From positions 599,126 through 663,125 of the forward strand of contig NZ_LR025108.1 in NCBI RefSeq assembly GCF_900343015.1: a stretch of DNA of 64,000 nucleotides, read 5' to 3'. Positions 1 through 9,131 of the stretch are shown here, piece by piece (the stretch's first letter is position 1; each line of letters begins with the position of its first letter). This DNA is from Arsenophonus endosymbiont of Aleurodicus dispersus. GTDB taxonomy: Bacteria > Pseudomonadota > Gammaproteobacteria > Enterobacterales > Enterobacteriaceae. The position numbers and the translations under genes are program-made. Under the pieces are notes generated by a model, which saw nothing but the letters and a program-made list of their open reading frames with translations, had not been told where the DNA came from and did no database searches.

Positions 1-373
1 TTGCCCACCTCAATATTTTCAATTGCATTTTCTAGCGTACAATCTAGCTTGGATACAATTTCCACAAGATTAACAACAACTATATCAATTGGAGTTATTT
101 GATGTTGTTTCATGATTTTATCATCTTGCCAGCGGAGAATACTGCCATGTACTTTGGTATGAAGCGTTTTAACACGACCAGCCATCATTTCTGGCCATTA
201 TGTATAATCATAAACCGCTATAAGAGTTAACCCGGCGGCTAGTAATAATTTACCTACTGGTACATATAAGTTCCACTTTACGTTGAGATAAAGCTTTAGC
301 AAATTAAACAATACCTTCTTTGTCATAAACACTCAGTAGAGCACGCGGCGGAGTTGTGCCATGAAATAGATCT
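1..373 (-). pseudogene. purH: purH 5' relic (AICAR transformylase/IMP cyclohydrolase), cut by the window edge
   Basis: The reverse strand, read from about 370 down to 1, gives pieces of the PurH N-terminal IMP cyclohydrolase domain: RALLSVYDKEGIV, then after stops and shifts [17 protein letters not shown], then [16 protein letters not shown]. Several frames are needed and stops interrupt it, so it is a pseudogene. The rest of the gene lies outside the window. In E. coli purH is divergent from the rRNA operon rrnE, and the same arrangement is seen here. Purine synthesis through this enzyme would be lost unless another copy exists. Confidence 0.85.
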
Positions 374-546
374 ATAAATATTTCCTAAAATATTAATTAA
401 ATTTTATAGCTATTTGCTATTATAAATAATATTCTCGATTGAAATAAAAATTGTTTGTTTAAACCTTAATTTAAGATCACTAAAAGAGATAAGATAATAT
501 CTTGCTGTTTAATTAATGAATTAAATAAAATTATACAGATGATTGC

Positions 547-580
547 TTGCAAGACGTATAAAACTTTCTATAATGCGCCC
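547..580 (+). promoter_or_regulatory. rRNA-operon P1-type promoter
   Basis: A TTGCAA -35 element at 547-552 and a perfect TATAAT -10 at 569-574 are 16 bp apart, followed directly by a GC-rich discriminator (GCGCCC). This is the hallmark layout of enterobacterial rrn P1 promoters under stringent control. It lies about 250 bp upstream of the 16S relic and drives towards tRNA-Glu and 5S. Confidence 0.75.
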
Positions 581-631
581 TGACTGAGTAAGTAGTGAAA
601 TAATTGATTAAATTTAATTACGTAGACTCAG

Positions 632-826
632 GATAATGAGACAATCTGTGTGGCGCTGATATATCATCAAAAAATATTTGATTTAAAAGTCTTGAATAGT
701 GACAAAAAAATTAATTAATATATGAATTAATTAGTAGGTAACGACGAAGGCGATAAAATTACGATAACGTAAGCTAAACAAAAGCGCGTTACGGTTAGTA
801 AGATATTATTTGAGCTTTCAACTTTT
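632..826 (+). other. rrn leader region
   Basis: Short blocks match the transcribed leader that precedes 16S in enterobacteria: GACAATCTGTGTGG near 640-653, GTCTTGAATAGTGA near 691-704, and a TTGAG...CAACTTTTAATTGAA block running into the 16S start. The leader is thus preserved better than the rRNA it precedes. Confidence 0.6.
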
Positions 827-885
827 AATTGAAAAGTTTGATCATGGTTAATATTTAGCTCTGGCGGTAGGCCTATTATCTGATA
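827..885 (+). pseudogene. rrs: 16S rRNA relic (first ~60 nt only)
   Basis: The sequence AATTGAAAAGTTTGATCATGG, followed by a diverged CTGGCGGTAGGCCTA, is the 5' end of 16S rRNA. After about 885 the similarity stops and tRNA-Glu begins only 39 nt later, so essentially the whole 16S gene is missing. The remaining bases also carry substitutions. It cannot make 16S rRNA; another intact operon must exist elsewhere. Confidence 0.85.
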
Positions 886-923
886 AATATAAAGGCAAGC
901 TAAGATTAGCTGAATAACTTGTA

Positions 924-998
924 GTCCCATTCGTCTAGTGGTTAGGACATCACCCTTTCACGGTGGTAACAGGGGTTCAAATCCCCTAGGGGACACCA
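924..998 (+). tRNA. gltT: tRNA-Glu (UUC)
   Basis: Complete cloverleaf with anticodon TTC (957-959), T-arm GTTCAAATC and encoded CCA at the 3' end. It closely matches the tRNA-Glu found in the 16S-23S spacer of enterobacterial rRNA operons. It is intact even though both large rRNA genes around it have gone, so selection probably keeps this tRNA and its promoter. The symbol follows the rrn-spacer naming and is approximate. Confidence 0.95.
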
Positions 999-1103
999 CT
1001 AAGATAATTAGAAGTTGTTATATTAATTTTGCAGGTGTTTTTTAGATAGGCCTTTATTAGGTAAAGAAAGGTTGAAGCTAATTCAACTATTTGGTTTAAC
1101 TAT

Positions 1104-1150
1104 TTCTTTAACAATCTGGAACAAGCTAAAAATTGAACCACACATTTTGA
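1104..1150 (+). other. 16S-23S spacer boxA region
   Basis: CTTTAACAATCTGGAACAAG followed by CTAAAAATTGAA matches the boxA-containing part of the enterobacterial spacer between tRNA-Glu and 23S, where NusB/S10 antitermination complexes act. No 23S sequence is recognisable between here and 5S (about 160 bp). Confidence 0.65.
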
Positions 1151-1310
1151 AAAAATGATAATGATGAGGATAATTCTCAAAACTTCCACCATAAGTGTTT
1201 TAAAAGATAGAATTTTAGTTGGTTTTAAGATTAAATTAGTTAGTATTTAGTTTAGTAACGTGTTATACGTGTTAGCAAGGCAGCTAAATGAAGCAGGATG
1301 AATAAAAAAT

Positions 1311-1422
1311 TGTCTGGCGGTAATAGCGCGGTGGTCCCACCTGACTCCATACCGAACTCAGAAGTGAAATGCCGTAACGCCGAGGGGTCTACCCCATGTG
1401 AGAGTAGGGCGCTGCCAGACTT
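1311..1422 (+). rRNA. rrf: 5S rRNA, internally deleted by about 9 nt
   Basis: Helix I (TGTCTGGCGG with CTGCCAGAC), the loop A-C region and the distal 3' part are well conserved with E. coli 5S. Between the block ending CGCCGA (about 1384) and GGGGTCTACCCC, roughly nine bases (TGGTAGTGT in E. coli) are absent. They form the 5' strand of loop E and part of helix IV, the L25 binding region. Length is about 112 nt instead of 120. It may be a decaying copy in a dead operon or a functional shortened 5S; sequence alone cannot decide. Confidence 0.85.
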
Positions 1423-1432
1423 TTATTATATT

Positions 1433-1467
1433 AATAAAGCCACCCAAGGGTGGCTTTATAGTTTTTA
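1433..1467 (+). terminator. Rho-independent terminator of the rRNA operon
   Basis: Inverted repeat ATAAAGCCACCC / GGGTGGCTTTAT with an AA loop, followed by a T-rich run (GTTTTTATTG), just after the 5S gene. Strong G+C stem in an A+T-rich region. Confidence 0.9.
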
Positions 1468-1852
1468 TTGTTTAATTTTGTAACTCTTATCTATTCTATA
1501 TTATCTTAAACACTAAAATCGTTGTTTCGAATATACTAAGGTTTTTTTTTCAGTTATTAACTGGGATGAAGGGGTGAAACTTCTTGTAGATAAGTCAAAT
1601 AACATTGACTTTATCTATGTTATTCAGAGTCTTTAACTAGCCATCTAATGTTTTTTAGATAACTAATTAAAGTAATAAACAATTTTTACTATTGTTAGTG
1701 TGTAAACAAAGAAAAATAAATTTTTGATTTCCCTGAACGGGATTTAATTATTTATATCATCCTGCTAATAAATATTTTAATAAAATTAAGATTCATTTTT
1801 ATGATCTCTATTTACTTGTAAATCTTACTAGTAGTTCCGGGGGATAAAAAAA
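1468..1852. other. Gap without recognisable gene
   Basis: A+T-rich stretch between the rRNA terminator and the trpS stop codon. No reading frame or relic was recognised. The joining of an rrnE-like end to the trpS block is not the E. coli order, so a rearrangement point probably lies here. Confidence 0.5.
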
Positions 1853-2896
1853 TTATTTTTTTATAGGATTAATAAAACCAATAGCTTCATAAACCTTACT
1901 AAGGGTTTTTTGAGCGCGTGCCTCTGCTTTGCTAGCACCTTCTGACATAATATCATTTAATAATATTTTGTTATTACGAAATTCATCTAAACGACTTTGG
2001 ATATTTGTTAACATAGCTGAAACAGCTTCAGCAACTGTGTTTTTTAGATCTCCGTACATTTTTCCAGCAAATTGTTTTTCTATTTCCGAGTTAGATGTAC
2101 CTGTGACGCCAGAAAGGATATCTATCAGATTAGAAATACCAGGTTTTTTTTCTAAATCATAATAAATTCGTGGTGGCTTGTCAGAATCAGTAAGGGCACG
2201 TTTTATTTTTTTAGCCGCTAAGTTTGGGTTTTCTAATAAAGTTATTACATTATTTCGGTTATAATCTGATTTTGACATCTTTTTTTGTGGTTCTTGTAGA
2301 GACATAACCCGTGCTCCTTTTTTAGGAATAAAGGGATCTGGTATAGTAAATATTTGACCATATAGCGAATTAAAACGTTGAGCAATATCGCGGCTTAATT
2401 CTAAATGTTGCTTTTGATCAATACCAATCGGTACTTGGTTTGCCTGGTAAAGTAAAATATCAGCAGCCATTAATACCGGATAATCAAATAATCCAGCATT
2501 AATATTTTCAGTATAACGGGTTGATTTTTCTTTAAATTGTGTCATGCGGTTTAATTCACCAAAATAGGTATAACAGTTAAGTGCCCAACTGAGTTGAGTA
2601 TGTTGAGGAACATGTGATTGAACAAAAATAGTATTTTTTTGGGTATCAATACCACAAGCAAGGTATAAGGCTAATGTATCAAGTGTATTTTTTTTTAATT
2701 CTTTGGGGTCTTGACGGACTGTAATTGCATGTTGATCAACAATACAATATATACAGTCATAATTATCTTGCATGTGGCTCCATTGGAGTAATGCGCCAAT
2801 ATAGTTGCCGATAGTTAACTCCCCAGAAGGTTGAGCTCCACTGAATACAATCGGCTTTTTGTGGGTATTATTAGATTTTATAGGGGGTATATTCAT
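1853..2896 (-). CDS. trpS: tryptophanyl-tRNA synthetase
   Basis: Charges tRNA-Trp with tryptophan in the cytosol. 347 residues against about 334 in E. coli, the difference being an N-terminal extension before [18 protein letters not shown]. Class I signatures are present: the HIGH-type TIGN at residues 28-31 and KMSKS at 206-210. It is the last gene of the ancestral dam-rpe-gph-trpS operon on this strand. The gph relic ends just upstream, and the trpS start lies 3 nt after the old gph stop, so translational coupling was probably the ancestral state. Confidence 0.97.
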   Translation of the reverse strand: MNIPPIKSNNTHKKPIVFSGAQPSGELTIGNYIGALLQWSHMQDNYDCIYCIVDQHAITVRQDPKELKKNTLDTLALYLACGIDTQKNTIFVQSHVPQHTQLSWALNCYTYFGELNRMTQFKEKSTRYTENINAGLFDYPVLMAADILLYQANQVPIGIDQKQHLELSRDIAQRFNSLYGQIFTIPDPFIPKKGARVMSLQEPQKKMSKSDYNRNNVITLLENPNLAAKKIKRALTDSDKPPRIYYDLEKKPGISNLIDILSGVTGTSNSEIEKQFAGKMYGDLKNTVAEAVSAMLTNIQSRLDEFRNNKILLNDIMSEGASKAEARAQKTLSKVYEAIGFINPIKK

Positions 2897-2904
2897 ATTA
2901 CAAT

Positions 2905-3110
2905 TCCTGAATTATCAAAGGTCGCTGTCCTAATGTAGAAAGTAGATCTACAAATCTATCTATACATAATCTGGGTTACTTAATGAAATATATTCACCAT
3001 ACTTTACTTTTATCTAAGACATCAGCTAATCAGCAGCACTGTAGACTAATGTACCTTAATTTTTTAAAGATAGCCTTGATAAGATGTTATAGTTTAAATA
3101 CCAGTTAATT
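2905..3110 (-). pseudogene. gph: gph relic (phosphoglycolate phosphatase C-terminus)
   Basis: The reverse strand just upstream of trpS gives YGEYISLSNPDYV and then a degenerate DRFVDLLSTLGQ ending in a stop. This matches the Gph C-terminus (YGEAIDLSQPDVI...INDLLPALG). The rest of the gene is deleted and stops interrupt what remains. Position between rpe and trpS is as in E. coli. Confidence 0.75.
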
Positions 3111-3119
3111 TTAAACATA

Positions 3120-3794
3120 TCATAAAATGGCTTCAGCTAACTTTTTACGCATAGCATTAATTACAGATTTGTAATCCGGTTGATTAAAAATTGCTGACCC
3201 TGCGACAAAAGTGTCAGCACCTGCACTTGCAACATTAATAATGTTATTAACATTGATCCCGCCATCAACTTCTAAGCGAATATTATAACCGTTATTATCT
3301 ATTATTTTACGAACTTGAAGCAATTTATTTATGGTTTGTGGAATAAAAGATTGTCCACCAAACCCAGGATTTACCGACATGATTAGGATCATGTCTAATT
3401 TATCTATCAAGTAATCTAAATAGTTTAATGGTGTAGCAGGATTAAAAGCTAAACCAGCTTTACATCCGTTATTTTTAATTAATTGTAATGTGCGATCAAT
3501 ATGTTCACTTGTTTCAGGATGAAAGGTAATATAAGCTGCCCCAGCTTTAGCAAATTCATAAATCAGTCGATCTACTGGTTTTGCCATCAAATGCACATCA
3601 ATGGGTGCCTTAATACCATAATCGAGCAATGCTTGACATATTATTGGGCCGAAAGTTAAATTTGGAACATAATGGTTATCCATAACGTCAAAATGGATAA
3701 TATCAGCGCCTGCTTTAATAATTTTACCAGTATCTTCACCTAAACATGCGAAATTTGCTGATAAAATAGAGGGGGCAATTAGAAAATCTTTCAT
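3120..3794 (-). CDS. rpe: ribulose-phosphate 3-epimerase
   Basis: Interconverts D-ribulose 5-phosphate and D-xylulose 5-phosphate in the pentose phosphate pathway. 224 residues, the family length. Metal and catalytic blocks are visible: [21 protein letters not shown], the phosphate-binding [12 protein letters not shown], and EVDGG with its catalytic Asp. GTCTCCGATT-type spacing leaves a plausible ribosome site upstream. It follows dam by 26 nt in the retained aroK-dam-rpe-trpS transcription unit. Confidence 0.97.
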   Translation of the reverse strand: MKDFLIAPSILSANFACLGEDTGKIIKAGADIIHFDVMDNHYVPNLTFGPIICQALLDYGIKAPIDVHLMAKPVDRLIYEFAKAGAAYITFHPETSEHIDRTLQLIKNNGCKAGLAFNPATPLNYLDYLIDKLDMILIMSVNPGFGGQSFIPQTINKLLQVRKIIDNNGYNIRLEVDGGINVNNIINVASAGADTFVAGSAIFNQPDYKSVINAMRKKLAEAIL

Positions 3795-3820
3795 TATTGT
3801 CTCCGATTTGTTTTTTTATT

Positions 3821-4654
3821 TTATGCATTTTTTTTATAAGTTGGATTATAAAATGCTAAAAGTTCATCAACTTTTCTACGAGTAATGTTATTAGTACTAA
3901 TTGTTCTACGTACTTTAACAACATTTAGCTTGGCGTGATGATACCATTCTCTAGTTGCTGGTGTATCATGATTGGAGATTAATACTGGTATTCCGCGTGT
4001 TGATGATAAGTGATAAGCAATTTGAGCGAGATTGTATTGTTCTTTGTTACCAAAATTAGTTGTATGATATGCGGTAAAATTAGCTGTATCAGAAAGAGGT
4101 GTATAGGGTGGATCGCAGTAAACAACAGCACTTTTGTTTACTGATAGCAATGTTTCTTGATATGTTTGGCAGACAAAGATAGCTTTCTGTGCTTTTTCAG
4201 CAAACCAATAGAGTTCATTTTCTGGAAAATAAGGTTTTTTATAACGCCCAAATGGAACGTTAAATTCTCCTTTTGAGTTATAGCGACAAAGACCATTGTA
4301 ACAATGACGATTAAGATATAAAAACAGTTCACTACGTTGTTTAGAATTATTACATAAGTTAAACTCAGTACGTAAGCGGTAGTATTGTTCAGGAGTATTT
4401 AACTCACTGTTAAACAGCTGACGTGAATGGTGCATAAATTTATCAGGATGATATTTTACAGTATTATATAAATTAATCAGATCATTATTAATGTCAGCCA
4501 GGATGTAACCATTATAGTTAGTATTCAAAAATACAGAACCAGACCCAACAAATGGCTCTACCAGACAATCACCTTTGGGTAGGTATTTAAAAATTTCTTC
4601 TATTAGAAGAAATTTGCCGCCAGCCCATTTTAAAAAAGCTCTTTTTTTCTTCAT
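3821..4654 (-). CDS. dam: DNA adenine methyltransferase (GATC)
   Basis: Methylates adenine in GATC using S-adenosylmethionine, serving mismatch repair, replication timing and gene control. 277 residues against 278 in E. coli. SAM-binding motifs KWAGGKFLL (9-17) and FVGSGSVFLN (35-44) and the catalytic DPPY (181-184) are intact. Keeping dam in a genome this reduced is notable, since its operon neighbours damX, aroB and gph are gone. A spare frame of the same region (4138-4332) is a shadow. Confidence 0.97.
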   Translation of the reverse strand: MKKKRAFLKWAGGKFLLIEEIFKYLPKGDCLVEPFVGSGSVFLNTNYNGYILADINNDLINLYNTVKYHPDKFMHHSRQLFNSELNTPEQYYRLRTEFNLCNNSKQRSELFLYLNRHCYNGLCRYNSKGEFNVPFGRYKKPYFPENELYWFAEKAQKAIFVCQTYQETLLSVNKSAVVYCDPPYTPLSDTANFTAYHTTNFGNKEQYNLAQIAYHLSSTRGIPVLISNHDTPATREWYHHAKLNVVKVRRTISTNNITRRKVDELLAFYNPTYKKNA

Positions 4655-4744
4655 ACCGTTATATTTTATCTAAGTTTTCCAGAGTTTTTGATATATCTCT
4701 GTTTAGGACAGCATATTTGCGCCTAATCATTTTTTATTTTTGAT

Positions 4745-4925
4745 CTTGCTTCATTTGTTGGAATCTTTTAACCCTGTTTTTCTGAACAGAAGCTGGCGAA
4801 GTTTAAATTGCGTTTTTTTCATTGACTGAGCAGTAATTACCATGGATAATAACATACCACGGTTGCCCATTAAGATTACTAGCTAACAATAAATCACCAC
4901 TTTGTATATGTTCGAACGATTTATT
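4745..4925 (-). pseudogene. damX: damX relic (SPOR domain C-terminus)
   Basis: The reverse strand gives NGQPWYVIIHGNYCSVNE followed by SPASVQKNRVKRFQQ with stops. This matches the DamX C-terminal SPOR domain ([20 protein letters not shown]...PADVQ). DamX binds denuded septal murein during division. Most of the gene is deleted. Its place between dam and aroK is ancestral. Confidence 0.75.
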
Positions 4926-5062
4926 TTTTCATGATTAATGTTAATGGTTAGGTAGTTTAGTAGATTGCTGTTTTGTTGATGATGGCGTTTATGTTTTATT
5001 TTCAACAAGTTGTGGCTTTATATTAGGTAATGTTTGTTCTTATATATATAATCCAAATAGCA

Positions 5063-5100
5063 ATAACAGTATATTTTTTAGAGAAAAAATATACTGTTAT
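5063..5100. repeat. Perfect 17-bp inverted repeat
   Basis: ATAACAGTATATTTTTT (5063-5079) and AAAAAATATACTGTTAT (5084-5100) are exact reverse complements around a 4-nt AGAG loop. Located in dead sequence between damX relic and aroK. It could act as a bidirectional terminator, because each strand ends in an A or T run inside the stem, or it may be a neutral hairpin. Confidence 0.85.
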
Positions 5101-5427
5101 GTGCTAAGTTTAATAATGTACTTTGCGCATTTATAGCTAAGATTGAATGTAATAAGTTATTTTCTTTTAATTAAATTTTAATAATTCATTAAAATTTTTC
5201 TAATCAATAAAAAAATAATTATCTAAAATAATGCAAAAATTAATCATTTATTCTAAGTATAAATTTTATTTATACCCTGATAATGTTTTATACTATCTAA
5301 ATCAATAATAACGTATATTTGCTGAGAGAAAATACTAGTCAGGTTTTTACCTAATATATATTTGAGATAAAAGTGAGTTTGGTGCTTTGACGCCTATTTT
5401 TATTATTATAGAATAAAGGTAATGTAG

Positions 5428-5446
5428 CGTTACACCGGGTGTAACG
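5428..5446. repeat. 19-bp palindrome downstream of aroK
   Basis: CGTTACACC G GGTGTAACG, nine-bp arms around one base, G+C-richer than its surroundings and 28 nt past the aroK stop. On the minus strand no clear T run follows, so it is at best a weak aroK terminator. A protein-binding dyad is the alternative. Confidence 0.7.
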
Positions 5447-5473
5447 GTTAACTTTTTCATATTTATTTTACCT

Positions 5474-5986
5474 TTATAATAATTCAATAATTTGGTTAGC
5501 AACCATTTTTGCACTTTTATCGTCAGTATTAATAGTCATATCTGCTATTTTTTCATAAAGCGGATTGCGCTCATTAGCAAGTTTTTCTAAAACTTCACTA
5601 CCAGTATGATCTAATTGCAGTAAAGGTCTTTTTTTATCTCGTTGAGTTCGTGCCATTTGTTTTTCAATTGTAGTGGCAAGATAAACTACTAACCCGCGAG
5701 CAGAAAGACGGTTGCGTGTTTCTTTTGATTTTATAGATCCGCCTCCTGTTGCCAGGACAATACCTTTTTTTTCTGTAAGCTCATTAATAATTTTTTCTTC
5801 ACGTTCTCGAAAGCCTTCCTCGCCTTCTAAATCAAATACCCAACTCACATCAGCACCAGTACGTCTTTCAATTTCTTGATCGGAATCAAAAAACTCCATA
5901 CTCAGTTGCTGAGATAGCTGGCGACCTATAGTACTTTTCCCGGCGCCCATAGGCCCAATCAGAAATATATTACGTTTCTCTGCCAT
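5474..5986 (-). CDS. aroK: shikimate kinase I
   Basis: Phosphorylates shikimate at the 3-hydroxyl using ATP. 170 residues (E. coli 173). Walker [10 protein letters not shown] at 11-19, shikimate-binding FDSDQEIE and GFREREE, the GGG motif ATGGGS and the lid RDKKRPLL are all intact. The pathway around it is damaged: aroB is missing next door and aroQ is dead at 59.4 kb. Either shikimate-pathway enzymes are bypassed, supplied from elsewhere, or aroK is kept for another role. Confidence 0.96.
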   Translation of the reverse strand: MAEKRNIFLIGPMGAGKSTIGRQLSQQLSMEFFDSDQEIERRTGADVSWVFDLEGEEGFREREEKIINELTEKKGIVLATGGGSIKSKETRNRLSARGLVVYLATTIEKQMARTQRDKKRPLLQLDHTGSEVLEKLANERNPLYEKIADMTINTDDKSAKMVANQIIELL

Positions 5987-7475
5987 GTTTTGGTATTACT
6001 AAGATTGTTCGTTAATGATAACACGCCCCATCAAATTAGCAATGGGACCTATAATTGAAACCTCAATGAGTATTGACATACTTTATTGTATATAAAAGCA
6101 AAAAAACAAATACCTTTAGTTTTTTTGAATTATATAGAATAGTCCTGTTTTTGGAACATAACTGATAGTTTTATTTTTTTACAGGTTTAAAATTACGAAT
6201 GTCTAGTCTTACTAGAGAGTATTACGAAACTCAAGTATTCATCTTTAAATTTGTTTGCGCCATAAGTTTAAGATCAATAAATTGTTAAACAACGGCGATA
6301 TATATACGTAAAATTGATTATTGATTGCACATTATGATTTATCTTAAATTAGATATAAAAATTATTACACATATAAACGCCTGATTATTGAGTGTCTTTG
6401 TTAGCTAAATCTTTCTTATAGTCAAATTTATAAGCTACTATTCACAATTATCTCATAATCATCAGATTATTTTTGTTCCTTTTAGAGTTGTTTAGTATGA
6501 GGTTATATTATATAAATATAATTATTAGTTACTATATTTCTTTAAATATTAATTAATTTTGGTATTAAATGGTATTAAAAATATGAATAATGCTTTATGA
6601 TAAGTTTATTTTATCATCTTTGGCGAATAAATTACTAAAAAATGAATTTTTATCATGTGAGGCATTTTGGGTTATTGATTGTTTTTCTACTTAAAATTCT
6701 ACACTTTAAATAAGTGTTTTCCCATTATTAATCATAATTTTCGGAGAGATTTCTTTTCTTGTTTATTAATTGCCATGTGTTGGTAAGTATTTGTTCAGTG
6801 GGTATTTTAACTAATTTTTAGAAATATACGAACTTTACTTCTTAGTAAAATAGTATAAGTTACTTCCATTCCTAATATTGCTTCTTTAAATTCTATCTGA
6901 TTTTTTATTACTTTGAATGATATAAGTAATTTCTGTACCTTGTTTAAGGCTGGTGGACTGATTATGAGAGTACATTAATCTGTTGTTAGCAATTATATAT
7001 AGCTAATTTTGGGGTTTTAAATTACTTAATTATATAATCAGTACCTTAAAATTTTATTAATATTAAAAGCGATATTATGTAGAATGGAAGATTAGGTTGG
7101 GTAATTAATATTAAGTTGATCTACTATTGATAATAGATGATGTCGTCTTGTTGTTTAGGTATATCAATTTTTTAGCCTGGATTTAATAAGCTCAATGTAT
7201 CTCTTATATTAAGTTATTTAATTTGTTTGTCAGCGACATTTTTTCCTTTTTTGATAGTAAATTAGGTATTTTTTTATGAAAGCTGAGATGCGATTAATTT
7301 TGCTAAGCATATTGAAGTGGATAACATATATGGCTGCTTACGTATATCAAATATAAGAAAAAATTAATAGTAAACTATAAATTTATATATAAAATAGTAC
7401 GCTTTAATTTTTTGTTGAAATTATGGTTACTATATAGAATTCATTTTAGTCTAAAAAAAGAGCACTTAATGAAAA
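5987..7475. other. 1.5-kb gap, no recognisable gene
   Basis: E. coli has hof genes and mrcA (PBP1A) between aroK and nudE. Here the stretch is extremely A+T-rich with stops in all frames, and no PBP1A or Hof motif was recognised. Probably fully eroded DNA. Confidence 0.55.
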
Positions 7476-8027
7476 TTAACAAATATTTTTTAGATAGCGT
7501 TGAGTATAAAATAGTGCGCTGATATTTCTTGCTTCATTAAAATCTTTAACATCAAGTAGTTGCATCATATTTGCCAGTGGCCAACGAATTTGCTCTAGTG
7601 GTTCTGGTTCATCGCCTTCTAGTTTTTCTTCATATAGATTTTGTGCAATAAATATATTCATTTTGCTGGAAAAATAGGCTGGTGATATTGTTAGTTTAGC
7701 TAGTAATTCAACATGTTTTGCGCCATAACCAATTTCTTCTTTTAATTCTCTTATAGCAGCTTGTATGGAAGTTTCTTCTTTATTAATTGCCCCTTTGGGA
7801 AAACCTAGTTCATATTCTTCAATACCAACAGCATATTCACGAATTAAAATTAGTTCATTATTAATTACAGGAACGATTAATACGGCTTCATTTATTGTTG
7901 GCTGCATTCTTTCATAAATACGTTTAGTGCCATTGCTAAATTTAATATCAACAGACTGAATACGAAAAAGTTTAGATTCAGCAATATTTTTTATATTTAA
8001 TATTTGGGGTTTTTTGATTTGTTTCAT
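7476..8027 (-). CDS. nudE: ADP-compounds hydrolase, Nudix family
   Basis: Hydrolyses ADP-ribose, NADH and related dinucleotides. The ATG at 8027 is chosen over the upstream TTG at 8045 because it gives MKQIKKPQIL, which aligns with the E. coli start, and AGGA precedes it. 183 residues. A full Nudix box occupies residues 79-101 (G-x5-E-x7-REL-x-EE-x-G), and the family C-terminal block GDEPEPLEQIRWPLANMM is kept. The neighbour order aroK...nudE...igaA matches E. coli with the intervening genes eroded. Confidence 0.95.
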   Translation of the reverse strand: MKQIKKPQILNIKNIAESKLFRIQSVDIKFSNGTKRIYERMQPTINEAVLIVPVINNELILIREYAVGIEEYELGFPKGAINKEETSIQAAIRELKEEIGYGAKHVELLAKLTISPAYFSSKMNIFIAQNLYEEKLEGDEPEPLEQIRWPLANMMQLLDVKDFNEARNISALFYTQRYLKNIC

Positions 8028-8329
8028 ATGCTGTGTCCTAGACAAAATTTGTTGAATAGATAATAACTTTTTATATTAATAAAAAGGATATGATTTTAAT
8101 TTTTTGCTGAAATCAATTGTCATTAAATATATTTTTTTAGTGATAATATATCAATAAATTTAGCCATAGGTGATGATTATCATTAGTATAATTTTATTAT
8201 ATTAATAATTAATTGAACTACTATGTTATTCACATGGATAATGAATAAATCGTAACTCATTCTTATTAAGATGAAAATAAGAAAACATAGTAGTAACTAT
8301 TTTATTTAGGGCTAGTGAAATAGTAGTTT

Positions 8330-8960
8330 TTATGCACAGGAATGATTATTTATATCATGGGTGTAAAGAAGCTTACCTTTTTAATATTGTTTATTTTAAT
8401 TATTTGCTTGTTTATATTGGTGGTTATGAAAGTAAAAATGATCTACATAGATTACTATTCTTAATACAAGCTAATTTTCTTACGTCTGATGAATATCAGA
8501 TAATTTGTCGCTATAGATGAAATTTAATAAAGATAAAACAAAAACCACTTGGTCAGATGAATAAATAAATGTTTTAGCAACTGAAAATAATATTTACTTA
8601 TGTGCTACTAAGTCCAGCATTAGTTATTACGACTGGTAAAAATAAATCTGAAATGATAATTGCTATTTTTTTCTTGGTTAATATTATTTTGCGGATAAAC
8701 TTTTATTATTGGGGTTTATCTTCTTTATCGATTATAGGTTATTGCATATCTTGGGGGGCGATGATTGCATTAATATCAAGTAAATCGTTAATTAGCATCT
8801 GGTATATCTTACTTGGTAGGTTTTTTAAAAAGTACAGTACCTATAGAACAATAAAAGTGGCTGCTGTTAAAGCAGTTTACTGATTTTATCATTTCCCAAA
8901 TGGGAAATATATTCAGCAATTTGTTTTGCGCGGTAGTAAAAAGCCTAATTATAGTAACAA
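8330..8960 (+). pseudogene. igaA: possible igaA (umoB/yrfF) debris
   Basis: Divergent from nudE, exactly where E. coli has igaA. Two short frames survive: 8332-8520, where an alternative frame reads a hydrophobic ILFILIICLFILVV stretch and the main frame LTSDEYQIICRY, and 8602-8883 (93 residues) with two hydrophobic stretches, IIAIFFLVNIIL and IGYCISWGAMIAL. The match to IgaA (N-terminal membrane segment, LTPEER..VENYL, central membrane pair) is weak and rests mainly on order and layout. The 8602 frame could also be a small membrane protein in its own right. Confidence 0.35.
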
Positions 8961-9082
8961 GCTGTTAAAGATAGTTTGCAAAAATCTGGGTTATCTATTT
9001 TTTAGCTAAATATATTCAAAGACGAGCTTTTTAAGCGCGTATAATTAATACTTCATTAGAAGGCCGAATACATATAATTTAA
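8961..9082. other. Short gap before gpmA
   Basis: A+T-rich, no recognised signal. The old C-terminal codons of gpmA begin at 9083 on the minus strand. Confidence 0.5.
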
Positions 9083-9131
9083 TTATTTTGCTTTGCCTTG
9101 ATTAACAACAGACGCATCTTTTGCTGCTATT

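Larger units (their letters stand above)
4926..5473. other. Gap at the ancestral aroB position; nothing coding recognised
   Basis: In E. coli aroB (3-dehydroquinate synthase) lies between aroK and damX. Only about 550 bp remain, very A+T-rich, and no AroB motif was found on either strand. It contains two inverted repeats listed separately. Confidence 0.6.

Noticed and set aside
727..930. 67-codon minus-strand frame across the 16S relic
   Set aside because: It is antisense to the rRNA leader and 16S start and has no family resemblance.
1298..1483. 61-codon plus-strand frame
   Set aside because: It is the 5S rRNA gene and its terminator read as protein.
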